From the NCBI GenBank assembly GCA_035315125.1, contig DATFYI010000071.1, forward strand, positions 1-9,158: a stretch of 9,158 nt of DNA. The letters are read 5' to 3'. Origin of the DNA: DATFYI01 sp035315125. Lineage in GTDB: Bacteria; Chloroflexota; Anaerolineae; Anaerolineales; Anaerolineaceae. Within the stretch, counting starts at the first letter, position 1; each line of letters starts with the position of its first letter. Positions 1 to 6,040 of this stretch are shown here, piece after piece. The notes beneath the pieces were generated by a model. The model worked only from the letters and a program-made list of their open reading frames with translations. It did not search any database and had not been told where the DNA came from. The translations under genes were made by a program, and so were the position numbers.

Positions 1-324
1 GTCGGCCAGCTACGCATGCAGTTATTTTCCAAATTAGAATATGCCGCCATTGACCAGGGTCTGCACGCCAGCACATCGCTTTCGCCCGGCGAATCGGAAT
101 GGCCGATCAGCGAACAATCGGTGCTTTTTTCGCTGGTAGACGCTCAACAAATCGGCGTAAGCCTGACCAAAACCATGCTGATGACGCCCATGAAATCCCT
201 GTCTATGATTATGGGCACCGGCCCAGGTGCATTGGGATCTGAGGGCGGCAGCCACTGTGATTTCTGCACCATCCGGGATCGCTGCACTTATCGCCAAAAT
301 AGCGAGCGGCAGGCGGATTTGTAG
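1..324 (+). CDS. C-terminal part of a methionine synthase (B12-dependent) activation-domain-like protein, truncated by window start
   Basis: The frame is open from base 1 to the TAG at 322-324, so these 107 codons are the 3' end of a longer gene. The ATG at 16 is internal and not the start. The sequence around LSPGESEWPISEQSVLFSLVD, followed by IGVSLTKTMLMTPMKSLSMIMG, resembles the end of the cobalamin-dependent methionine synthase activation domain, which binds SAM for reductive remethylation of B12. As in many small stand-alone homologues of anaerobes, it ends in a Cys cluster (CDFCTIRDRC, C-x2-C-x5-C) instead of following a full MetH. The cluster could bind metal or Fe-S; this is inference. 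The full family member is usually about twice this length. The stop lies one base from the convergent cyclase stop, leaving no room for a separate terminator. Family assignment is fairly sure; the exact role is not. Confidence 0.72.
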   Translation, partial: VGQLRMQLFSKLEYAAIDQGLHASTSLSPGESEWPISEQSVLFSLVDAQQIGVSLTKTMLMTPMKSLSMIMGTGPGALGSEGGSHCDFCTIRDRCTYRQNSERQADL

Positions 325-325
325 T

Positions 326-3130
326 TTATTCGACCTTATGCCCCATACTGATCCGGTCGCCGCCTTCGGATTTGGAAGCATACGAGGCAGCGTCGCTGGC
401 CAGCAGCACGCGTTCGGCCGACAGCCCGTGATCCGGGTAAGCCGCCACGCCGATCGAGAGCGTGATCGGGCCGATCGGCACCCCTTCATATTTTATATCC
501 AGCCGTTTGACGGTCTCGCGCAGTTGTTCGGCTCGTCGCCAGGTATCGGCTAAGGAAGCCTCAGAAAGGACGATAGTAAATTCGTCGCCGCCATAACGGC
601 AGGCCACATCCTCACCGCGGAACAGATTCAGCATCTCTCGCCCTAAGGCTTTTAATAGCAGGTCTCCGGCATCGTGCCCAAATCGGTCATTGATCGGCTT
701 CATTTTATCGATATCAAACATGATGATACCCACCGAAGTGGAGTGACGGGTGGCGCGCCGGATTTCACGTTCCAGCGTCTCTTCCATATAGCGCCGGTTG
801 TATAGTTTTGTGAGCGGATCGCAAATGGCCTGGCTGCGCAGCTCATCGCGCAATTTGAGGTTGGTCAGTGGCACAGCGATATATTCGCTGATCTTGGAAG
901 CCAGTCTCTGCTGGTTCTCGCTGAATTTCAAAGGCTCATCGCTTTCGGCCGGCAGCCGCAGGTGTAGATCACCAACTGCCACGCCCTGGGCGATCAACGG
1001 CACACACAGGTAGCCGGCCTGGATGGGTTCTTTGATGTGGCCGCAAATCGGCTCGCTGGACGGGTCTTCCACCATGTATATTCGCCCTCGGCGTAAAGCC
1101 CAGCACTCACTCAATACCAGCTCGTGCTCGGTTGGGCCGGGTTGGTTGCTGCCCCACGAGGCGGCCAGTTCCGCCGGATCTTTCGCATCATGGATCAGGT
1201 AAAGAGCACCCGATCCCAGCGGGATCAGGCGCTGGATATAGCGGATGATAATCGGGTAAGCCTCGTCGGCTGTGCGGCAGGCTTGCAGCAGATCGGCCAT
1301 CTCGGTCATCAATGCGCTTTCCTGGTTACGCTGGTCCAACAACTCCATCTGGCTGGTAATCTTTTCGCGCGCTTCGTTTTCCCTTTTTATCGCCAATTTA
1401 CGTTCGAGCAGGTTGACAAACATTTCGGCGCCGGTTTTTAACAGGTTTAACACGTCCTGAGACCATTCCAGCTCGTTCTGCATAGCCTCAAAGGCCAGGT
1501 ATCCGATGACGGAGCGGTTCGACACCAGCGGGATGGCCGTGAAAGACTTGATGCCCCTGGCCTGTAGGAAACCAACCCCTTCTTCATTTTCCGGTGATAG
1601 GTCTTTGACGTATGGTAAATGGATCGTCTCCAGTTGGCTGAACTTGTTCATATACCATTGGAATTCACTTGTTGAAAGATCTTCCATTTTTCTCTCGGGC
1701 GAGTTTTTCCAACTGGTATAGCGCATGGGCGAATTCATATCAAGACCGCTGGTCCTGGCGATCAACACGATATAACAACGCTCGATACCCGTTACTCGGG
1801 CGATCATTTGCAGCGAGCGGGTAATGTCTTCATCGATATTCTCCAACTCGATGGTAATAAAATGAGCAGACAGCACGGCGATAATCTGTTCGATACGGGC
1901 GCGATACTGCAAGCTCTCGTGTTTGCGCTTCCAATCTTCTATTTCAATTGCATCGGAATTGAGCCGCTCGGTATTCTGCAATCTGGATGAGACCAGTTGG
2001 GCAAAAAGGGATAGCAGCCTGGCCTGGTCTTCTCGAATGCTCTGAGGCTCGTCATAGAATAAGGTCAGCACATACGCCACCCGGGCGTTAATTTTCAAAG
2101 GTATACCGCTGACGGCTGCGAAACCGGCTCCCTTGGCCCATTTACCGCGATCTGGCCAGTTCTGGTAGTCGCTAAATAGTTCTGCCTGCCCGCTCTGCCA
2201 GACTTTCCAGACAATATCCTCACCCACTTTGGTTTGGGCGCCTTTCAGGCTGCTCAATTTACCGCGCCCCAACTTGAGCACAGCGGTCGAGCGTTCCGGA
2301 ATAACCTGCCAGACACCGCTGTGCAGGGTACTGCCTAATCTTCCGGCCCAGCTCAAAATACTCTCCCAACCGCCATCTGGATCGACGGTTTCGCTCAGGG
2401 CCAGTTCTGCTTCATATAAAGTGGTCAGGTCCTGCTCCAATTCGTGCAGGCTTCCTTCGGTCCGTTTTTGTTCGGTGATATCCTGCCCGCAGATCAAAAT
2501 GTTCGAGCTGGAATTTCGCTCGTCCAAAATCGGCGTACGTGTAAAGCGTATCCAGCGAGCGCCTTCGGGGCTATGGATCTCTTCGTCATGGCTGCGCGCC
2601 AGACCGCTCTCAATGGCTTTTTCTTCTTCATGGCGGAAGGCCTCAACCTGCTCCGCCGGGAAAAATTTATCATCCTTCTCACCGGCCAGATCCAGTTCTT
2701 TTTTACCTAAAAATTTGTTATAGGCCGGGTTTGCATAGATATATTGCCCCTCAGCATTTTTGATCGCAATCATCTGGGGAGATTTCTCAAAACTGAGGCG
2801 GTAGCGTTCGATCTCCTCCAGGGCTGCCTTCTTTATGTGTTCCTCACTCAGACTGCGTTTCCCGAGCACATCAGTCCCCCAAAAAGCCAGCGCAGCCGAT
2901 CCCAGCGCTAGAATGTCGAGCGTCAGCTCAAATTTATCCGGTGGCGTGGCGCTCAACAGTGCATAAATTCTGACCCCAACCAGCCCGGCCAGTGCCAAAT
3001 AGGCAGCGGCAGGAAGCAGCCACAGGCTTTGGTTGTTGGACAAGCGAAAAGTGTGCAATGCTGAACCGGCCGAAAAGATGAAAAGAAGCCCGGCTACCCC
3101 CAGTATGATCACAAACCCGATTGCACCCAT
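326..3130 (-). CDS. Membrane-anchored PAS-GAF-GAF-GAF diguanylate cyclase (GGDEF)
   Basis: This 934-residue signalling enzyme probably makes cyclic di-GMP from two GTP. Three hydrophobic segments near residues 3-21, 35-58 and 68-85 anchor it in the membrane. A PAS domain follows (about 109-224, ending DITEQKR), then three GAF-like domains (about 244-383, 414-580 and 608-758), then a GGDEF domain (about 769-930). The active-site GGDEF is intact at 847-851. An RGED motif at 838-841, five residues ahead of it, matches the RxxD product-inhibition site, so activity with feedback control is expected. There is no EAL or HD-GYP domain. I chose the ATG at 3128-3130 because AGGGGG precedes it and a hydrophobic helix begins at once; the frame extends to a TTG at 3196 without a good ribosome site. 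The signal sensed is unknown. It lies 92 bp downstream of the dehydrogenase gene, so cotranscription is possible. Confidence 0.93.
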   Translation of the reverse strand: MGAIGFVIILGVAGLLFIFSAGSALHTFRLSNNQSLWLLPAAAYLALAGLVGVRIYALLSATPPDKFELTLDILALGSAALAFWGTDVLGKRSLSEEHIKKAALEEIERYRLSFEKSPQMIAIKNAEGQYIYANPAYNKFLGKKELDLAGEKDDKFFPAEQVEAFRHEEEKAIESGLARSHDEEIHSPEGARWIRFTRTPILDERNSSSNILICGQDITEQKRTEGSLHELEQDLTTLYEAELALSETVDPDGGWESILSWAGRLGSTLHSGVWQVIPERSTAVLKLGRGKLSSLKGAQTKVGEDIVWKVWQSGQAELFSDYQNWPDRGKWAKGAGFAAVSGIPLKINARVAYVLTLFYDEPQSIREDQARLLSLFAQLVSSRLQNTERLNSDAIEIEDWKRKHESLQYRARIEQIIAVLSAHFITIELENIDEDITRSLQMIARVTGIERCYIVLIARTSGLDMNSPMRYTSWKNSPERKMEDLSTSEFQWYMNKFSQLETIHLPYVKDLSPENEEGVGFLQARGIKSFTAIPLVSNRSVIGYLAFEAMQNELEWSQDVLNLLKTGAEMFVNLLERKLAIKRENEAREKITSQMELLDQRNQESALMTEMADLLQACRTADEAYPIIIRYIQRLIPLGSGALYLIHDAKDPAELAASWGSNQPGPTEHELVLSECWALRRGRIYMVEDPSSEPICGHIKEPIQAGYLCVPLIAQGVAVGDLHLRLPAESDEPLKFSENQQRLASKISEYIAVPLTNLKLRDELRSQAICDPLTKLYNRRYMEETLEREIRRATRHSTSVGIIMFDIDKMKPINDRFGHDAGDLLLKALGREMLNLFRGEDVACRYGGDEFTIVLSEASLADTWRRAEQLRETVKRLDIKYEGVPIGPITLSIGVAAYPDHGLSAERVLLASDAASYASKSEGGDRISMGHKVE

Positions 3131-3134
3131 TTTT

Positions 3135-3140
3135 CCCCCT
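3135..3140 (-). promoter_or_regulatory. Ribosome binding site that decides the cyclase start
   Basis: On the minus strand AGGGGG is followed by four A's and then ATG (3128-3130). It supports this ATG over the in-frame TTG at 3194-3196, which would add 22 polar residues ahead of the first membrane helix. Confidence 0.6.
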
Positions 3141-3216
3141 ATTTCAAGGTAGGTTTTACATACGGACTCATGTGCAATTTCAATGCCTACCCCCAATCAA
3201 TTAAAAAAGCTACACG

Positions 3217-3222
3217 ATTATA
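3217..3222 (-). promoter_or_regulatory. Possible -10 box for the cyclase gene
   Basis: A consensus TATAAT on the minus strand lies directly after the dehydrogenase stop codon and about 85 bases ahead of the cyclase ATG. No convincing -35 box stands 16-18 bases upstream, so this is only a weak suggestion that the cyclase has its own promoter. Confidence 0.25.
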
Positions 3223-4662
3223 TTACCAATTTTCGGTCAAAATGCGTCCTAAACAGACCCCATTCATGCTGGCCTGCATCAAGCCGCGCGTCAGCCCGGC
3301 TCCATCGCCCGCCACGTGCAGGTTTTGGATGTTGGTCTGGAAATGTTTGTCCACCACGATACGGTTCGAGTAAAACTTGACCTCCACTCCATACAGCAGG
3401 GTGCTGTCGCCGGACAGACCCGGCATGATTTTGTCCAGACCCTCGATCATTTCCATAATGTCCTGCATGATACGGTAGGGTAACACCAGGCTCAGGTCGC
3501 CCGGCACGGCGTCCTTTAAAGTAGGCCGGATGATATTTTTTTTCAGGCGTTCCAGGGTGGTGCGGCGGCCGCGTTTCAAGTCGCCGTAACGCTGCACCAG
3601 AACCTTGTTGCCGGACAGCATGTTGCCCATTTCGGCGATGTAGCGGCCGTACTCAATGGGCGTTTTGAAGGGTTGGGTGAAATTCTTTGAAACCAGCAGC
3701 GCAAAGTTGGTGTTGCTGGATTTTAGGGCCTCGTTCTTGTAACTGTGCCCGTTGACCACCGCCAGGTTGCCGTATTTTTCTTCGGCCACCTCGCCGCGCG
3801 GGTTCCAGCAGAAGGTACGCACGCGATCCTCGAAAGTGGGGGTGTAATAAACCAGTTTGGCTTCGTACAGGCAGTTGTCGATGTGAGCGGTGATGGCGGC
3901 ATCGGTCTCAAGCCGCACGCCGATATCCACCGGTCCAACTGTGGAGGCGATGCCGTATTTCTTGCAGATGGAATTCAGCCACTCGCTGCCTTCCCGTCCA
4001 ACCCCGGCCACCACCCGGCCACCCAAAATCTTGCGTCCATCCTGCAGGAGCACCCCCACCACCTTTTTCTCACCGCCTGGCTGCTCATCGATCAAAAAAT
4101 CCTGGACGGGCATATCGAACAGCATGTCGATGTCGAGACCCTCCAGCTCCTTCTGAAATTTGGAATAGATCACATAAGCCCGTTCCGTGCCGATGTGGCG
4201 CACGCCCGAATCGATCAGCTTCATGTGAGCCTGGCTAGCGCTGCGGCGGATTTCCTCGATGGTGGGGTTGGTTTCGTTGCCGTAGACCGGCCCGCTTGCG
4301 CCAAGAGCGACATAGATATCATCGGTGTAATGCAATATTTTCCGGAAACGCTCCAGACCGATATACTGCGCCAGGTCGCCGCCCACCTCGCCATCCTGGC
4401 TGATGGAGAGCTTACCATCGCTGAAACTGCCGCCGCCCGAAAAACCGGTGGTTATGTTGCAGGGGGTACAATCGGCGCAGACGCCGGATTTGCGCTTGGG
4501 GCATTTGCGCTTCTCGATGGAATGGCCCTTTTCAATTATCAAAATGCTGGTGGCGGGGGAATTCTTTTTGGTTTCATAGGCCGTAAAGATGCCGCTGGGT
4601 CCTGCCCCAACGATGAGTACATCATAATACGGCTGGATCTGGACTGTTTTCAAATTTACCAA
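3223..4662 (-). CDS. FAD-dependent dehydrogenase, COG2509-type NAD(P)/FAD oxidoreductase
   Basis: This 479-residue flavoprotein begins with a Rossmann dinucleotide-binding motif, VLIVGAGPSG (residues 15-24), followed by the acidic strand end IIEKG. A family-typical Cys-rich stretch follows with C54, C62, C65 and C68 (C-x7-C-x2-C-x2-C), running into GFSGGGSFSDGKLS. The C-terminal FAD motif LHVAGDGAGLTRGLMQASMNG is at about 448-468. This arrangement matches the uncharacterised COG2509 family, whose substrate is not known. The Cys group could bind Fe-S or be redox-active; that is inference. No ATG is available: the start is either TTG at 4660-4662, with AGG directly before it, or TTG at 4651-4653, which has AGG at better spacing. 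An in-frame stop lies upstream at 4708-4710. Length is normal for the family and no damage is visible. Confidence 0.9.
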   Translation of the reverse strand: MVNLKTVQIQPYYDVLIVGAGPSGIFTAYETKKNSPATSILIIEKGHSIEKRKCPKRKSGVCADCTPCNITTGFSGGGSFSDGKLSISQDGEVGGDLAQYIGLERFRKILHYTDDIYVALGASGPVYGNETNPTIEEIRRSASQAHMKLIDSGVRHIGTERAYVIYSKFQKELEGLDIDMLFDMPVQDFLIDEQPGGEKKVVGVLLQDGRKILGGRVVAGVGREGSEWLNSICKKYGIASTVGPVDIGVRLETDAAITAHIDNCLYEAKLVYYTPTFEDRVRTFCWNPRGEVAEEKYGNLAVVNGHSYKNEALKSSNTNFALLVSKNFTQPFKTPIEYGRYIAEMGNMLSGNKVLVQRYGDLKRGRRTTLERLKKNIIRPTLKDAVPGDLSLVLPYRIMQDIMEMIEGLDKIMPGLSGDSTLLYGVEVKFYSNRIVVDKHFQTNIQNLHVAGDGAGLTRGLMQASMNGVCLGRILTENW

Positions 4663-4702
4663 CCTGAGCAGTGGAAAAAAAGTCGATCGCTTACAAAATG
4701 GA

Positions 4703-4717
4703 TTGTATCATATACAA
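4703..4717. promoter_or_regulatory. Operator-like palindrome upstream of the dehydrogenase
   Basis: TTGTAT-CAT-ATACAA is a perfect 6-bp inverted repeat with a 3-bp centre, about 40 bp ahead of the dehydrogenase start. On the minus strand it contains TATGAT and overlaps TACAAT, either of which could be a -10 box, but no clear -35 is present. It could be a repressor site on the promoter. The regulator is unknown. Confidence 0.35.
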
Positions 4718-4783
4718 CCGCAGAGGGCATTGGTACTACATCTTTTATTGAATTTTTTGTTTGGAGGAGAAAAATTTACCACA

Positions 4784-4822
4784 GAGGACACCGAGTTTTT
4801 TATTATTTTTCTCAGTGTCCTC
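4784..4822 (-). repeat. Imperfect inverted repeat (CACAGAG-type intergenic hairpin), possible terminator of the split-barrel gene
   Basis: The arms GAGGACACCGAG (4784-4795) and CTCAGTGTCCTC (4811-4822) pair over 12 positions around a 15-base T-rich loop. The single non-Watson-Crick position is a G-U wobble in minus-strand RNA. Flanking ACCACA on the left and CTCTG on the right resemble the dispersed ACCACAGAG...CACAGAG intergenic repeats known from many bacterial genomes. It begins about 58 bases past the stop of the 4881-5288 gene and is followed on that strand by ATTTTT, so it could also end that transcript. The rest of the 4663-4880 gap shows no gene. Confidence 0.5.
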
Positions 4823-4880
4823 CGATTCTCTGCAATGCAGATTTTGTTTATGGGATATTATTTGGAAGTGCAGACAGCCT

Positions 4881-5288
4881 CTATGCGATCTGTTTGCCTG
4901 CTTCGGGGCCGACGGATTGGTCGTAAATGGCTTCGACTGTGATTTTCACGACGTATTTGGGCGGGGGGAATTTCATGGGGGCTTGCTTGAGGATCTCGAC
5001 CATCTGGTCATACAGTGGTCCCTGCGAAATCAGCTCGGCGAGACCCTTGAGGCTGTAGCCTTTGCGTGTTTCACCGTCGTAGACCATCACGGCCACCTTA
5101 GGGTTTTCTTCCAGGTTTTTTCTGGTTTTCAGTGAAAACAAATCGGCAAACATGAGATGTTCGTCGTCCAAAATGCGTAAACTGCCCTTGATGGCAACGT
5201 TTGGCATGCCGTCTTTTGAGGCGGTTGCCACCCAACCTTGTTTTCCTACCATAAACGCTTTGACATCTTCCGGAATCTTGACTGCCAT
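4881..5288 (-). CDS. Pyridoxamine 5'-phosphate oxidase-like FMN-binding split-barrel protein
   Basis: This is a 135-residue soluble protein. The stretch GWVATASKDGMPNVAIKGSLRI (about residues 18-39), then FADLFSLKTRKNLEENPKVAVMVYD, is typical of the small single-domain flavin or F420-binding split-barrel family related to PNPOx. Members reduce or oxidise diverse small molecules, and the substrate cannot be told from sequence; vitamin B6 synthesis is not implied. The start is the ATG at 5286-5288 because AAGGAG lies 9 bases upstream. The frame continues 21 codons further to an upstream start that lacks this support. The gene is divergent from fmdB, with a consensus-like promoter of its own at 5350-5379 and a palindrome at the predicted transcription start. 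Confidence 0.85.
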   Translation of the reverse strand: MAVKIPEDVKAFMVGKQGWVATASKDGMPNVAIKGSLRILDDEHLMFADLFSLKTRKNLEENPKVAVMVYDGETRKGYSLKGLAELISQGPLYDQMVEILKQAPMKFPPPKYVVKITVEAIYDQSVGPEAGKQIA

Positions 5289-5297
5289 GGTTCTGAA

Positions 5298-5303
5298 CTC
5301 CTT
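5298..5303 (-). promoter_or_regulatory. Shine-Dalgarno sequence of the split-barrel gene
   Basis: A full AAGGAG on the minus strand, 9 bases before ATG 5286-5288, settles the start in favour of the shorter 135-residue protein. Confidence 0.75.
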
Positions 5304-5331
5304 GTTTGAGAATGGTCTGGCGTACTTTTGG

Positions 5332-5349
5332 GATTGGATTGACCCAATC
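5332..5349. promoter_or_regulatory. Palindrome at the predicted start of the split-barrel transcript
   Basis: GATTGG (5332-5337) and CCAATC (5344-5349) form a perfect 6-bp inverted repeat with a 6-base spacer. It lies directly downstream of the TATAAT at 5350-5355, where transcription of the minus-strand gene should begin. It could be a repressor site or a small 5' hairpin. It does not resemble the palindrome at 5411-5434. Confidence 0.35.
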
Positions 5350-5379
5350 ATTATACGCGCTTTGCGGTTCCATTTTCAA
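5350..5379 (-). promoter_or_regulatory. Sigma-70-type promoter of the split-barrel gene
   Basis: On the minus strand TTGAAA (5374-5379) and a perfect TATAAT (5350-5355) are separated by 18 bases. The leader to the ATG at 5288 would be about 55 bases. The -35 lies 14 bp from the -35 of the divergent fmdB promoter. Confidence 0.6.
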
Positions 5380-5393
5380 CCCATTTTATTTGC

Positions 5394-5421
5394 TTGACAG
5401 CCTGGTGAACTATGCTATACT
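5394..5421 (+). promoter_or_regulatory. Sigma-70-type extended -10 promoter of the fmdB-csoR-osmC cluster
   Basis: A perfect TTGACA (5394-5399) is followed after 16 bases by TATACT (5416-5421). TG one base ahead of the -10 makes it an extended -10. The predicted start near 5428 leaves a leader of about 27 bases before fmdB. This is the best promoter match in the window and is overlaid by the palindrome at 5411-5434. Confidence 0.7.
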
Positions 5422-5434
5422 GTGGTATAGTATA
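5411..5434. promoter_or_regulatory. Candidate CsoR/CstR-family operator over the -10 box
   Basis: The arms TATGCTATAC (5411-5420) and GTATAGTATA (5425-5434) flank TGTG and match at 9 of 10 positions. The inner CTATAC/GTATAG pair is perfect. The site covers the -10 and the start of transcription, where a bound repressor would block RNA polymerase. TATAC/GTATA arms recall operators of the DUF156 (CsoR/RcnR/FrmR/CstR) family, and a member of that family is encoded two genes downstream. Autoregulation is therefore likely but inferred. Confidence 0.55.
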
Positions 5435-5454
5435 AACTCCAAGAGGTGATAATT

Positions 5455-5667
5455 ATGCCTTTGTATGAATATCGCTGCAACGACTGTGGTGAAGTCTTTG
5501 AAAAAATGGTGCGTTTTTCAGAAGCGGATCAAAACCCAACCTGTCCCTATTGCGAGAGCCAGGATACACACAAGAAACTCTCAACAATTGCTGCATTGGG
5601 CGGTTCTTTGAGTGTAACATCCGGCTCGAGCGGAAGTGGTTGCGGTTCACACGGCAGCTTTGGCTGA
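5455..5667 (+). CDS. FmdB-family zinc-ribbon regulatory-type protein
   Basis: This 70-residue protein starts MPLYEYRCNDCG, the hallmark of the FmdB family. C8/C11 and C30/C33 form two CxxC knuckles for one zinc. The C-terminal third is a flexible Gly/Ser tail that carries one Cys and one His (SGSGCGSHGSFG). FmdB proteins were first linked to regulation of formamidase, but their molecular role is not settled. The ATG at 5455 is chosen over the in-frame GTG at 5446 because family members begin MPxYEY and GAGGTG sits 6 bases upstream. It is the first gene after the palindrome-covered promoter and lies 52 bp before the CsoR-family gene, so all three plus-strand genes to 6499 probably share a transcript. 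Confidence 0.88.
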   Translation: MPLYEYRCNDCGEVFEKMVRFSEADQNPTCPYCESQDTHKKLSTIAALGGSLSVTSGSSGSGCGSHGSFG

Positions 5668-5668
5668 G

Positions 5669-5699
5669 CAGGATAACCTGAACGCCGGCCGTGTGCCGG
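5669..5699 (+). other. Two small inverted repeats between fmdB and the repressor gene
   Basis: CAGG-ATAA-CCTG (5669-5680) and CCGGC-CGTGT-GCCGG (5685-5699) could form short adjacent hairpins in the mRNA. No T-run follows, so they do not look like a terminator. They may set relative expression or protect the message. Functional weight is low. Confidence 0.3.
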
Positions 5700-5719
5700 T
5701 AGCATAGGGAAGCAATTTT

Positions 5720-6022
5720 ATGAAAATACAGAATCTGGAAACCAAAGAAAAACTTGTCCAGCGTCTGCGCAGGATCGAGGGCCAACTGCGGGGTGTGCAA
5801 GGCATGTTGGATGAAGAGCGGGATTGTCGAGAGATCTTGCAGCAGCTTACCGCCATCCATTCCGCCGTGCAGGGCGCCAGCCGTTTTTTTCTGCAGGAAT
5901 ATGCCACGGTTTGCCTGGCACAATTGGATGAGGAAGATGGTCGCACGACTGCTGGTGAACTGCATAGCAAGCGCGAGAAGATCATCCAGGATATGATCAC
6001 TTTATTGGATAAAGCGCCGTAA
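5720..6022 (+). CDS. CsoR/RcnR-family (DUF156) transcriptional repressor, CstR-like persulfide-sensor type
   Basis: This 100-residue all-helical repressor shows the family signature RLRRIEGQLRGVQGML (residues 15-30) and ERDCREILQQLTAIHSAV. In copper sensors of the family the ligands are Cys, His 25 residues later, and Cys 4 residues after that. Here C36 and C65 have exactly that 29-residue spacing, but position 61 is Tyr, not His. Loss of the His with both Cys kept is the pattern of CstR, which senses persulfides and polysulfides by linking the two cysteines. It also argues against FrmR (formaldehyde), which lacks the second Cys. A nearby OsmC-like protein, rhodanese and thioredoxin fit sulfur sensing. 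It probably binds the palindrome at 5411-5434. The start is ATG 5720 with AGGGA upstream. The family is certain; the effector is inferred. Confidence 0.9.
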   Translation: MKIQNLETKEKLVQRLRRIEGQLRGVQGMLDEERDCREILQQLTAIHSAVQGASRFFLQEYATVCLAQLDEEDGRTTAGELHSKREKIIQDMITLLDKAP

Positions 6023-6040
6023 AAGGAGAATATAAAAATC

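Noticed and set aside
2229..2723. A 164-codon plus-strand frame inside the cyclase gene
   Set aside because: It is antisense to the PAS-GAF region, Ser/Pro/Arg-rich, and has no recognisable domain.
3745..4926. A 393-codon open frame on the plus strand
   Set aside because: It lies antisense over the COG2509 dehydrogenase, which has clear FAD motifs. The plus-strand translation shows no recognisable domain and is a reverse-strand shadow that runs through the gap and into the split-barrel gene.
5669..5699. The two hairpins after fmdB as a transcription terminator
   Set aside because: No T-run follows and the repressor gene starts 20 bases later, so continued transcription is more likely.
5720..6022. 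Reading the repressor as a copper (CsoR) or nickel (RcnR) sensor
   Set aside because: The His of the metal site is replaced by Tyr and no copper or nickel transporter is nearby; both Cys are kept.
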